Assembly: GCA_920105625.2 (NCBI GenBank)
Contig: OV050032.1
Span: 103,152,542-103,216,541, forward strand
Reading direction: 5' to 3'
Source of the DNA: Clusia tigrina
Lineage: Eukaryota > Arthropoda > Insecta > Diptera > Clusiidae
DNA: 64,000 bases
A model generated the notes under the pieces. The model was not told where the DNA came from, ran no database searches, and saw only the letters and a program-made list of their open reading frames with translations. The position numbers and the translations under genes were made by a program. Shown here piece by piece: positions 12,740 to 25,480 of the stretch (position 1 is the first letter of the stretch; each line of letters begins with the position of its first letter).

Positions 12740-14895
12740 CACTTGTATGTTGCAAACTTTGATAGGTGTAGGACGTACCGTAAAGAAGTTAGGGCCATTT
12801 GAAGTTTTATCAGTGTTTGATTTGGGACTCTAGGGTAGAATAGCTTTGAGCGATGGCTTAAATTGACAAGAGGCTCGAGTACTTTATTGTTTCAAAATTT
12901 CAAGGTTTTATGACGCTCCAGTAAAAAGTTACAAGCATTTGTGTGTTGCAATCTTTGATAGGTGTAGGACGTACCATATAGAAGTTAGGGCCATTTGAAG
13001 TTTTATCAGTGTTTGATTTGGGACTCTAGGGTAGCATAGCTTTGAGCGATGGCTTAAATTGACAAGAGGCTCGAGTACTTTATTGTTTCAAAATTTCAAG
13101 GTTTTATGACGCTCCAGTAAAAAGTTACAAGCATTTGTGTGTTGCAAACTTTGATAGGTGTAGGACGTACCGTAAAGAAGTTAGGGCCATTTGAAGTTTT
13201 ATCAGTGTTTGATTTGGGACTCTAGGGTAGCATAGCTTTGAGCGATGCCTTAAATTGACAAGAGGCTGGAGTACTTTATTGTTTCAAAATTTCAAGGTTT
13301 TATGACGCTCCAGTAAAAAGTTACAAGCATTTGTGTGTTGCAATCTTTGATAGGTGTAGGACGTACCATATAGAAGTTAGGGCCATTTGAAGTTTTATCA
13401 GTGTTTGATTTGGGACTCTAGGGTAACATAGCTTTGAGCGATGGCTTAAATTGACAAGAGTCTCGGTTACTTCATTGTTACAAAATTTCAAGGTTTTATG
13501 ATGCTCCAGTAAAAAGTTACAAGCACTTGTATGTTGCAAACTTTGATAGGTGTAGGACGTACCGTAAAGAAGTTAGGGCCATTTGAAGTTTTATCAGTGT
13601 TTGATTTGGGACTCTAGGGTAGCATAGCTTTGAGCGATGGCTTAAATTGACAAGAGGCTCGAGTACTTTATTGTTTCAAAATTTCAAGGTTTTATGACGC
13701 TCCAGAAAAAAGTTACAAGCATTTGTGTGTTGCAAACTTTGGTAGGTGTAGGACGTACCATATAGAAGTTAGGGCCATTTGAAGTTTTATCAGTGTTTGA
13801 TTTGGGACTCTAGGGTAGCATAGCTTTGAGCGATGGCTTAAATTGACAAGAGGCTCGAGTACTTTATTGTTTCAAAATTTCAAGGTTTTATGACGCTCCA
13901 GTAAAAAGTTACAAGCATTTGTGTGTTGCAAACTTTGATAGGTGTAGGACGTACCATATAGAAGTTAGGGCCATTTGAAGTTTTATCAGTGTTTGATTTG
14001 GGACTCTAGGGTAGCATAGCTTTGAGCGATGGCTTAAATTGACAAGAGGCTCGAGTACTTTATTGTTTCAAAATTTCAAGGTTTTATGACGCTCCAGTAA
14101 AAAGTTACAAGCATTTGTGTGTTGCAAACTTTGATAGGTGTAGGACGTACCATATAGAAGTTAGGGCCATTTGAAGTTTTATCAGTGTTTGATTTGGGAC
14201 TCTAGGGCAGCATAGCTTTGAGCGATGGCTTAAATTGACAAGAGTCTCGGGTACTTCATTGTTACAAAATTTCAAGGTTTTATGACGCTCCAGTAAAAAG
14301 TTACAAGCATTTGTATGTTGCAAACTTTGATAGGTGTAGGACGTACCGTAAAGAAGTTAGGGCCATTTGAAGTTTTATCAGTGTTTGATTTGGGACTCTA
14401 GGGTAGCATAGCTTTGAGCGATGGCTTAAATTGACAAGAGGCTCGAGTACTTTATTGTTTTAAAATTTCAAGGTTTTATGACGCTCCAGTAAAAAGTTAC
14501 AAGCATTTGTGTGTTGCAAACTTTGATAGGTGTAGGACGTACCATATAGAAGTTAGGGCCATTTGAAGTTTTATCAGTGTTTGATTTGGGACTCTAGGGT
14601 AGCATAGCTTTGAGCGATGGCTTAAATTGACAAGAGGCTCGAGTACTTTATTTTTTCAAAATTTCAAGGTTTTATGACGCTCCAGTAAAAAGTTACAAGC
14701 ATTTGTGTGTTGCAATCTTTGATAGGTGTAGGACGTACCATATAGAAGCTATTGCCATTTGAAGTTTTATCAGTGTTTGATTTGGGACTCTAGGGTAACA
14801 TAGCTTTGAGCGATGGCTTAAATTGACAAGAGTCTCGGTTACTTCATTGTTACAAAATTTCAAGGTTTTATGATGCTCCAGTAAAAAGTTACAAG
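12740..14895. repeat. 11-monomer higher-order unit, copy 2 (2156 bp)
   Basis: Monomers 66-76, a near copy of 10584-12739 with all the markers of that unit in the same order. Differences I noticed include 'gatagaagtag' in copy 1 (monomer 61) against the normal 'gataggtgtag' here, and 'aaggtgttatg' in copy 1 (monomer 59) against the normal form here. The last monomer (14700) has 'gaagctattgcc' but the normal 'cggttac'. Confidence 0.9.
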
Positions 14896-16659
14896 CATTT
14901 GTGTGTTGCAAACTTTGATAGGTGTAGGACGTACCATATAGAAGTTAGGGCCATTTGAAGTTTTATCAGTGTTTGATTTGGGACTCTAGGGTAATATAGC
15001 TTTGAGCGATGGCTTAAATTGACAAGAGTCTCGGTTACTTCATTGTTACAAAATTTCAAGGTTTTATGATGCTCCAGTAAAAAGTTACAAGCACTTGTAT
15101 GTTGCAAACTTTGATAGGTGTAGGACGTACCGTAAAGAAGTTAGGGCCATTTGAAGTTTTATCAGTGTTTGATTTGGGACTCTAGGGTAGCATAGCTTTG
15201 AGCGATGGCTTAAATTGACAAGAGGCTCGAGTACTTTATTGTTTCAAAATTTCAAGGTTTTATGACGCTCCAGTAAAAAGTTACAAGCATTTGTGTGTTG
15301 CAAACTTTGATAGGTGTAGGACGTACCATATAGAAGTTAGGGCCATTTGAAGTTTTATCAGTGTTTGATTTGGGACTCTAGGGTAGCATAGCTTTGAGCG
15401 ATGGCTTAAATTGACAAGAGGCTCGAGTACTTTATTGTTTCAAAATTTCAAGGTTTTATGACGCTCCAGTAAAAAGTTACAAGCATTTGTGTGTTGCAAT
15501 CTTTGATAGGTGTAGGACGTACCATATAGAAGTTAGGGCCATTTGAAGTTTTATCAGTGTTTGATTTGGGACTCTAGGGTAACATAGCTTTGAGCGAGGG
15601 CTTAAATTGACAAGAGTCTCGGTTACTTCATTGTTACAAAATTTCAAGGTTTTATGATGCTCCAGTAAAAAGTTACAAGCATTTGTGTGTTGCAAACTTT
15701 GATAGGTGTAGGACGTACCATATAGAAGTTAGGGCCATTTGAAGTTTTATCAGTGTTTGATTTGGGACTCTAGGGTAACATAGCTTTGAGCGATGGCTTA
15801 AATTGACAAGAGTCTCGGTTACTTCATTGTTACAAAATTTCAAGGTTTTATGATGCTCCAGTAAAAAGTTACAAGCACTTGTATGTTGCAAACTTTGATA
15901 GGTGTAGGACGTACCGTAAAGAAGTTAGGGCCATTTGAAGTTTTATCAGTGTTTGATTTGGGACTCTAGGGTAGCATAGCTTTGAGCGATGACTTAAATT
16001 GACAAGAGGCTCGAGTACTTTATTGTTTCAAAATTTCAAGGTTTTATGACGCTCCAGTAAAAAGTTACAAGCATTTGTGTGTTGCAAACTTTGATAGGTG
16101 TAGGACGTACCGTAAAGAAGTTACGGCCATTTGAAGTTTTATCAGTGTTTGATTTGGGACTCTAGGGTAGCATAGCTTTGAGCGATGGCTTAAATTGACA
16201 AGAGGCTCGAGTTCTTTATTGTTTCAAAATTTCAAGGTTTTATGACGCTCCAGTAAAAAGTTACAAGCATTTGTGTGTTGCAATCTTTGATAGGTGTAGG
16301 ACGTACCATATAGAAGTTAGGGCCATTTGAAGTTTTATCAGTGTTTGATTTGGGACTCTAGGGTAACATAGCTTTGAGCGATGGCTTAAATTGACAAGAG
16401 TCTCGGTTACTTCATTGTTACAAAATTTCAAGGTTTTATGATGCTCCAGTAAAAAGTTACAAGCATTTGTGTGTTGCAAACTTTGATAGGTGTAGGGCGT
16501 ACCGTAAAGAAGTTAGGGCCATTTGAAGTTTTATCAGTGTTTGATTTGGGACTCTAGGGTAGCATAGCTTTGAGCGATGGCTTAAATTGACAAGAGGCTC
16601 GAGTACTTTATTGTTTCAAAATTTCAAGGTTTTATGACGCTCCAGTAAAAAGTTACAAG
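14896..16659. repeat. Mixed satellite stretch between two higher-order zones
   Basis: Nine monomers. Those at 14896 and 15680 are mosaics with Y-like 'gcaaac' but B-like 'gtctcggtta' and 'gatgctcc'; the first also has 'gtaatatagc'. The one at 15484 has 'gagcgaggg'. The one at 16464 has 'tagggcgtacc' together with 'gtaaag'. The B monomer at 16268 followed by 16464 resembles the end of the middle long unit (21953, 22149), so the 16660-25480 family may extend leftward to here. Confidence 0.8.
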
Positions 16660-19404
16660 CATTTGTGTGTTGCAATCTTTGATAGGTGTAGGACGTACCA
16701 TACAGAAGTTAGGGCCATTTGAAGTTTTATCAGTGTTTGATTTGGGACTCTAGGGTAACATAGCTTTGAGCGATGGCTTAAATTGACAAGAGTCTCGGTT
16801 ACTTCATTGTTACAAAATTTCAAGGTTTTATGATGCTCCAGTAAAAAGTTACAAGCACTTGTATGTTGCAAACTTTGATAGGTGTAGGACGTACCGTAAA
16901 GAAGTTAGGGCCATTTGAAGTTTTATCAGTGTTTGATTTGGGATTCTAGGGTAGCATAGCTTTGAGCGATGGCTTAAATTGACAAGAGGCTCGAGTACTT
17001 TATTGTTTCAAAATTTCAAGGTTTTATGACGCTCCAGTAAAAAGTTACAAGCATTTGTGTGTTGCAATCTTTGATAGGTGTAGGACGTACCATATAGAAG
17101 TTAGGGCCATTTGAAGTTTTATCAGTGTTTGATTTGGGACTCTAGGGTAACATAGCTTTGAGCGATGGCTTAAATTGACAAGAGTCTCGGTTACTTCATT
17201 GTTACAAAATTTCAAGGTTTTATGATGCTCCAGTAAAAAGTTACAAGCACTTGTATGTTGGAAACTTTGATAGGTGTAGGACGTACCGTAAAGAAGTTAG
17301 GGCCATTTGAAGTTTTATCAGTGTTTGATTTGGGACTCTAGGGTAGCATAGCTTTGAGCGATGGCTTAAATTGACAAGAGGCTCGAGTACTTTATTGTTT
17401 CAAAATTTCAAGGTTTTATGACGCTCCAGTAAAAAGTTACAAGCATTTGTGTGTTGCAAACTTTGATAGGTGTAGGACGTACCATATAGAAGTTAGGGCC
17501 ATTTGAAGTTTTATCAGTGTTTGATTTGGGACTCTAGGGTAGCATAGCTTTGAGCGATGGCTTAAATTGACAAGAGTCTCGAGTACTTTATTGTTTCAAA
17601 ATTTCAAGGTTTTATGACGCTCCAGTAAAAAGTTACAAGCATTTGTGTGTTGCAATCTTTGATAGGTGTAGGACGTACCATATATAAGTTAGGGCCATTT
17701 GAAGTTTTATCAGTGTTTGATTTGGGACTCTAGGGTAGCATAGCTTTGAGCGATGGCTTAAATTGACAAGAGGCTCGAGTACTTTATTGTTTCAAAATTT
17801 CAAGGTTTTATGACGCTCCAGTAAAAAGTTACAAGCATTTGTGTGTTGTAAACTTTGATAGGTGTAGGGCGTACCATATAGAAGTTAGGGCCATTTGAAG
17901 TTTTATCAGTGTTTGATTTGGGAATCTAGGGTAGCATAGCGTTGAGCGATGGTTTAAATTGACAAGAGTCTCGGGTACTTCATTGTTACAAAATTTCAAG
18001 GTTTTATGACGCTCCAGTAAAAAGTTACAAGCATTTGTATGTTGCAAACTTTGATAGGTGTAGGACGTACCGTAAAGAAGTTAGGGCCATTTGAAGTTTT
18101 ATCAGTGTTTGATTTGGGACTCTAGGGTAGCAAAAGCTTTGAGCGATGGCTTAAATTGACAAGAGGCTCGAGTACTTTATTGTTTAAAAATTTCAAGGTT
18201 TTATGACGCTCCAGTAAAAAGTTACAAGCATTTGTGTGTTGCAAACTTTGATAGGTGTAGGACGTACCATATAGAAGTTAGGGCCATTTGAAGTTTTATC
18301 AGTGTTTGATTTGGGACTCTAGGGTAGCATAGCTTTGAGCGATGGCTTAAATTGACAAGAGGCTCGAGTACTTTATTGTTTCAAAATTTCAAGGTTTTAT
18401 GACGCTCCAGTAAAAAGTTACAAGCATTTGTGTGTTGCAATCTTTGATAGGTGTAGGACGTACCATATAGAAGTTAGGGCCATTTGAAGTTTTATCAGTG
18501 TTTGATTTGGGACTCTAGGCTAACATAGCTTTGAGCGATGGCTTAAATTGACAAGAGTCTCGGTTACTTCATTGTTACAAAATTTCAAGGTTTTATGATG
18601 CTCCAGTAAAAAGTTACAAGCATTTGTGTGTTGCAAACTTTGATAGGTGTAGGACGTACCATATAGAAGTTAGGGCCATTTGACGTTTTATCAGTGTTTG
18701 ATTTGGGACTCTAGGGTAGCATAGCTTTGAGCGATGGCTTAAATTGACAAGAGGCTCGAGTACTTTATTGTTTCAAAATTTCAAGGTTTTATGACGCTCC
18801 AGTAAAAAGTTACAAGCATTTGTGTGTTGCAATCTTTGATAGGTGTAGGACGTACCATATAGAAGTTAGGGCCATTTGAAGTTTTATCAGTGTTTGATTT
18901 GGGACTCTAGGGTAACATAGCTTTGAGCGATGGCTTAAATTGACAAGAGTCTCGGTTACTTCATTGTTACAAAATTTCAAGGTTTTATGATGCTCCAGTA
19001 AAAAGTTACAAGCATTTGTGTGTTGCAAACTTTGATAGGTGTAGGACGTACCATATAGAAGTTAGGGCCATTTGAAGTTTTACCAGTGTTTGATTTGGGA
19101 CTCTAGGGTAACATAGCTTTGAGCGATGGCTTAAATTGACAAGAGTCTCGGTTACTTCATTGTTACAAAATTTCAAGGTTTTATGATGCTCCAGTAAAAA
19201 GTTACAAGCATTTGTGTGTTGCAAACTTTGATAGGTGTAGGACGTACCATATAGAAGTTAGGGCCATTTGAAGTTTTATCAGTGTTTGATTTGGGACTCT
19301 AGGGTAGCATAGCTTTGAGCGATGGCTTAAATTGACAAGAGGCTCGGGTACTTCATTGTTACAAAATTTCAAGGTTTTATGACGCTCCAGTAAAAAGTTA
19401 CAAG
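16660..19404. repeat. Long higher-order unit A: 14 monomers plus 1 bp
   Basis: Order: B with 'catacag' (16660), X with 'gggattct' (16856), B, X with 'gttggaaac' (17248), Y with 'gtctcgag' (17444), 17640, a D-like monomer with 'gttgtaaac' and 'gggaatct' (17836), X with 'gtttaaaaat' (18032), Y (18229), then five tail monomers including a B with 'aggctaac' (18425) and a Y with 'catttgacg' (18621). The first nine monomers recur at +2745 and again at a further +2940. The extra base lies near 18132. Confidence 0.85.
18131..18136. other. 1 bp insertion in monomer 93
   Basis: The usual 'gcatagc' reads 'gcaaaagc': one substitution (t to a) plus one added A. The register returns to 1+196k after this point. 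The copies of this monomer at 20777 and 23717 have the normal sequence, so the change is private to this copy and younger than the duplication. Confidence 0.85.
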
Positions 19405-22344
19405 CATTTGTGTGTTGCAATCTTTGATAGGTGTAGGACGTACCATATAGAAGTTAGGGCCATTTGAAGTTTTATCAGTGTTTGATTTGGGACTCTAGGG
19501 TAACATAGCTTTGAGCGATGGCTTAAATTGACAAGAGTCTCGGTTACTTCATTGTTACAAAATTTCAAGGTTTTATGATGCTCCAGTAAAAAGTTACAAG
19601 CACTTGTATGTTGCAAACTTTGATAGGTGTAGGACGTACCGTAAAGAAGTTAGGGCCATTTGAAGTTTTATCAGTGTTTGATTTGGGATTCTAGGGTAGC
19701 ATAGCTTTGAGCGATGGCTTAAATTGACAAGAGGCTCGAGTACTTTATTGTTTCAAAATTTCAAGGTTTTATGACGCTCCAGTAAAAAGTTACAAGCATT
19801 TGTGTGTTGCAATCTTTGATAGGTGTAGGACGTACCATATAGAAGTTAGGGCCATTTGAAGTTTTATCAGTGTTTGATTTGGGACTCTAGGGTAACATAG
19901 CTTTGAGCGATGGCTTAAATTGACAAGAGTCTCGGTTACTTCATTGTTACAAAATTTCAAGGTTTTATGATGCTCCAGTAAAAAGTTACAAGCACTTGTA
20001 TGTTGGAAACTTTGATAGGTGTAGGACGTACCGTAAAGAAGTTAGGGCCATTTGAAGTTTTATCAGTGTTTGATTTGGGACTCTAGGGTAGCATAGCTTT
20101 GAGCGATGGCTTAAATTGACAAGAGGCTCGAGTACTTTATTGTTTCAAAATTTCAAGGTTTTATGACGCTCCAGTAAAAAGTTACAAGCATTTGTGTGTT
20201 GCAAACTTTGATAGGTGTAGGACGTACCATATAGAAGTTAGGGCCATTTGAAGTTTTATCAGTGTTTGATTTGGGACTCTAGGGTAGCATAGCTTTGAGC
20301 GATGGCTTAAATTGACAAGAGTCTCGAGTACTTTATTGTTTCAAAATTTCAAGGTTTTATGACGCTCCAGTAAAAAGTTACAAGCATTTGTGTGTTGCAA
20401 TCTTTGATAGGTGTAGGACGTACCATATAGAAGTTAGGGCCATTTGAAGTTTTATCAGTGTTTGATTTGGGACTCTAGGGTAGCATAGCTTTGAGCGATG
20501 GCTTAAATTGACAAGAGGCTCGAGTACTTTATTGTTTCAAAATTTCAAGGTTTTATGACGCTCCAGTAAAAAGTTACAAGCATTTGTGTGTTGTAAACTT
20601 TGATAGGTGTAGGGCGTACCATATAGAAGTTAGGGCCATTTGAAGTTTTATCAGTGTTTGATTTGGGAATCTAGGGTAGCATAGCGTTGAGCGATGGCTT
20701 AAATTGACAAGAGTCTCGGGTACTTCATTGTTACAAAATTTCAAGGTTTTATGACGCTCCAGTAAAAAGTTACAAGCATTTGTATGTTGCAAACTTTGAT
20801 AGGTGTAGGACGTACCGTAAAGAAGTTAGGGCCATTTGAAGTTTTATCAGTGTTTGATTTGGGACTCTAGGGTAGCATAGCTTTGAGCGATGGCTTAAAT
20901 TGACAAGAGGCTCGAGTACTTTATTGTTTAAAAATTTCAAGGTTTTATGACGCTCCAGTAAAAAGTTACAAGCATTTGTGTGTTGCAAACTTTGATAGGT
21001 GTAGGACGTACCATATAGAAGTTAGGGCCATTTGAAGTTTTATCAGCGTTTGATTTGGGACTCTAGGGTAGCATAGCTTTGAGCGATGGCTTAAATTGAC
21101 AAGAGGCTCGAGTACTTTATTGTTTCAAAATTTCAAGGTTTTATGACGCTCCAGTAAAAAGTTACAAGCATTTGTGTGTTGCAATCTTTGATAGGTGTAG
21201 GACGTACCATATAGAAGTTAGGGCCATTTGAAGTTTTATCAGTGTTTGATTTGGGACTCTAGGGTAACATAGCTTTGAGCGATGGCTTAAATTGACAAGA
21301 GTCTCGGGTACTTCATTGTTACAAAATTTCAAGGTTTTATGATGCTCCAGTAAAAAGTTACAAGCATTTGTGTGTTGCAAACTTTGATAGGTGTAGGACG
21401 TACCATATAGAAGTTAGGGCCATTTGAAGTTTTATCAGTGTTTGATTTGGGACTCTAGGGTAACATAGCTTTGAGCGATGGCTTAAATTGACAAGAGTCT
21501 CGGTTACTTCATTGTTACAAAATTTCAAGGTTTTATGATGCTCCAGTAAAAAGTTACAAGCATTTGTGTGTTGCAAACTTTGATAGGTGTAGGACGTACC
21601 ATATAGAAGTTAGGGCCATTTGAAGTTTTATCAGTGTTTGATTTGGGACTCTAGGGTAGCATAGCTTTGAGCGATGGCTTAAATTGACAAGAGGCTCGGG
21701 TACTTCATTGTTACAAAATTTCAAGGTTTTATGACGCTCCAGTAAAAAGTTACAAGCATTTGTGTGTTGCAATCTTTGATAGGTGTAGGACGTACCATAT
21801 AGAAGTTAGGGCCATTTGAAGTTTTATCAGTGTTTGATTTGGGACTCTAGGGTAACATAGCTTTGAGCGATGGCTTAAATTGACAAGAGGCTCGAGTACT
21901 TTATTGTTTCAAAATTTCAAGGTTTTATGACGCTCCAGTAAAAAGTTACAAGCATTTGTGTGTTGCAATCTTTGATAGGTGTAGGACGTACCATATAGAA
22001 GTTAGGGCCATTTGAAGTTTTATCAGTGTTTGATTTGGGACTCTAGGGTAACATAGCTTTGAGCGATGGCTTAAATTGACAAGAGTCTCGGTTACTTCAT
22101 TGTTACAAAATTTCAAGGTTTTATGATGCTCCAGTAAAAAGTTACAAGCATTTGTGTGTTGCAAACTTTGATAGGTGTAGGACGTACCGTAAAGAAGTTA
22201 GGGCCATTTGAAGTTTTATCAGTGTTTGATTTGGGACTCTAGGGTAGCATAGCTTTGAGCGATGGCTTAAATTGACAAGAGGCTCGAGTACTTTATTGTT
22301 TCAAAATTTCAAGGTTTTATGACGCTCCAGTAAAAAGTTACAAG
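19405..22344. repeat. Long higher-order unit B: 15 monomers (2940 bp)
   Basis: The first nine monomers (19405-21168) match unit A marker for marker: 'gggattct' (19601), 'gttggaaac' (19993), 'gtctcgag' (20189), 'gttgtaaac' (20581), 'gtttaaaaat' (20777). The tail has six monomers. Those at 21365 and 21561 match 19013 and 19209 of unit A. The one at 21757 is a mosaic with a B-type left half ('gcaatc', 'gtaac') and an X/Y-type right half ('ggctcgag'), a candidate exchange point. Confidence 0.85.
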
Positions 22345-25300
22345 CATTTGTGTGTTGCAATCTTTGATAGGTGTAGGACGTACAATACAGAAGTTAGGGC
22401 CATTTGAAGTTTTATCAGTGTTTGATTTGGGACTCTAGGGTAACATAGCTTTGAGCGATGGCTTAAATTGACAAGAGTCTCGGTTACTTCATTGTTACAA
22501 AATTTCAAGGTTTTATGATGCTCCAGTAAAAAGTTACAAGCACTTGTATGTTGCAAACTTTGATAGGTGTAGGACGTACCGTAAAGAAGTTAGGGTCATT
22601 TGAAGTTTTATCAGTGTTTGATTTGGGATTCTAGGGTAGCATAGCTTTGAGCGATGGCTTAAATTGACAAGAGGCTCGAGTACTTTATTGTTTCAACATT
22701 TCAAGGTTTTATGACGCTCCAGTAAAAAGTTACAAGCATTTGTGTGTTGCAATCTTTGATAGGTGTAGGACGTACCATATAGAAGTTAGGGCCATTTGAA
22801 GTTTTATCAGTGTTTGATTTGGGACTCTAGGGTAACATAGCTTTGAGCGATGGCTTAAATTGACAAGAGTCTCGGTTACTTCATTGTTACAAAATTTCAA
22901 GGTTTTATGATGCTCCAGTAAAAAGTTACAAGCACTTGTATGTTGGAAACTTTGATAGGTGTAGGACGTACCGTAAAGAAGTTAGGGCCATTTGAAGTTT
23001 TATCAGTGTTTGATTTGGGACTCTAGGGTAGCATAGCTTTGAGCGATGGCTTAAATTGACAAGAGGCTCGAGTACTTTATTGTTACAAAATTTCAAGGTT
23101 TTATGACGCTCCAGTAAAAAGTTACAAGCATTTGTGTGTTGCAAACTTTGATAGGTGTAGGACGTACCATATAGAAGTTAGGGCCATTTGAAGTTTTATC
23201 AGTGTTTGATTTGGGACTCTAGGGTAGCATAGCTTTGAGCGATGGCTTAAATTGACAAGAGTCTCGAGTACTTTATTGTTTCAAAATTTCAAGGTTTTAT
23301 GACGCTCCAGTAAAAAGTTACAAGCATTTGTGTGTTGCAATCTTTGATAGGTGTAGGACGTACCATATAGAAGTTAGGGCCATTTGAAGTTTTATCAGTG
23401 TTTGATTTGGGACTCTAGGGTAGCATAGCTTTGAGCGATGGCTTAAATTGACAAGAGGCTCGAGTACTTTATTGTTTCAAAATTTCAAGGTTTTATGACG
23501 CTCCAGTAAAAAGTTACAAGCATTTGTGTGTTGTAAACTTTGATAGGTGTAGGGCGTACCATATAGAAGTTAGGGCCATTTGAAGTTTTATCAGTGTTTG
23601 ATTTGGGAATCTAGGGTAGCATAGCGTTGAGCGATGGCTTAAATTGACAAGAGTCTCGGGTACTTCATTGTTACAAAATTTCAAGGTTTTATGACGCTCC
23701 AGTAAAAAGTTACAAGCATTTGTATGTTGCAAACTTTGATAGGTGTAGGACGTACCGTAAAGAAGTTAGGGCCATTTGAAGTTTTATCAGTGTTTGATTT
23801 GGGACTCTAGGGTAGCATAGCTTTGAGCGATGGCTTAAATTGACAAGAGGCTCGAGTACTTTATTGTTTAAAAATTTCAAGGTTTTATGACGCTCCAGTA
23901 AAAAGTTACAAGCATTTGTGTGTTGCAAACTTTGATAGGTGTAGGACGTACCATATAGAAGTTAGGGCCATTTGAAGTTTTATCAGTGTTTGATTTGGGA
24001 CTCTAGGGTAGCATAGCTTTGAGCGATGGCTTAAATTGACAAGAGGCTCGAGTACTTTATTGTTTCAAAATTTCAAGGTTTTATGACGCTCCAGTAAAAA
24101 GTTACAAGCATTTGTGTGTTGCAATCTTTGATAGGTGTAGGACGTACCATATAGAAGTTAGGGCCATTTGAAGTTTTATCAGTGTTTGATTTGGGACTCT
24201 AGGCTAACATAGCTTTGAGCGATGGCTTAAATTGACAAGAGTCTCGGTTACTTCATTGTTACAAAATTTCAAGGTTTTATGATGCTCCAGTAAAAAGTTA
24301 CAAGCATTTGTGTGTTGCAAACTTTGATAGGTGTAGGACGTACCATATAGAAGTTAGGGCCATTTGAAGTTTTATCAGTGTTTGATTTGGGACTCTAGGG
24401 TAGCATAGCTTTGAGCGATGGCTTAAATTGACAAGAGGCTCGAGTACTTTATTGTTTAAAAATTTCAAGGTTTTATGACGCTCCAGTAAAAAGTTACAAG
24501 CATTTGTGTGTTGCAATCTTTGATAGGTGTAGGACGTACCATATAGAAGTTAGGGCCATTTGAAGTTTTATCAGTGTTTGATTTGGGACTCTAGGGTAAC
24601 ATAGCTTTGAGCGATGGCTTAAATTGACAAGAGTCTCGGTTACTTCATTGTTACAAAATTTCAAGGTTTTATGACGCTCCAGTAAAAAGTTACAAGCATT
24701 TGTGTGTTGCAAACTTTGATAGGTGTAGGACGTACCATATAGAAGTTAGGGCCATTTGAAGTTTTATCAGTGTTTGATTTGGGACTCTAGGGTAACATAG
24801 CTTTGAGCGATGGCTTAAATTGACAAGAGTCTCGGTTACTTCATTGTTACAAAATTTCAAGGTTTTATGATGCTCCAGTAAAAAGTTACAAGCATTTGTG
24901 TGTTGCAAACTTTGATAGGTGTAGGACGTACCATATAGAAGTTAGGGCCATTTGAAGTTTTATCAGTGTTTGATTTGGGACTCTAGGGTAGCATAGCTTT
25001 GAGCGATGGCTTAAATTGACAAGAGGCTCGGGTACTTCATTGTTACAAAATTTCAAGGTTTTATGACGCTCCAGTAAAAAGTTACAAGCATTTGTGTGTT
25101 GCAATCTTTGATAGGTGTAGGACGTACCATATAGAAGTTAGGGCCATTTGAAGTTTTATCAGTGTTTGATTTGGGACTCTAGGGTAACATAGCTTTGAGC
25201 GATGGCTTAAATTGACAAGAGTCTCGGTTACTTCATTGTTACAAAATTTCAAGGTTTTATGATGCTCCAGTAAAAAGTTACAAGCATTTGTATGTTGCAA

Positions 25301-25480
25301 ACTTTGATAGGTGTAGGACGTACCGTAAAGAAGTTAGGGCCATTTGAAGTTTTATCAGTGTTTTATTTGGGACTCTAGGGTAGCATAGCTTTGAGCGATG
25401 GCTTAAATTGACAAGAGGCTCGAGTACTTTATTGTTTCAAAATTTCAAGGTTTTATGACGCTCCAGTAAAAAGTTACAAG
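22345..25480. repeat. Long higher-order unit C: 16 monomers (3136 bp)
   Basis: The nine-monomer head (22345-24108) again matches units A and B. The tail has seven monomers. The 'aggctaac' B monomer at 24109 matches 18425 of unit A (distance 5684), although unit B lacks that variant at the matching place. The monomer at 24305 has 'gtttaaaaat', which otherwise marks head position 8. Those at 24697 and 24893 match 21365 and 21561. Variation among the three units is therefore concentrated in the tails. Confidence 0.82.
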
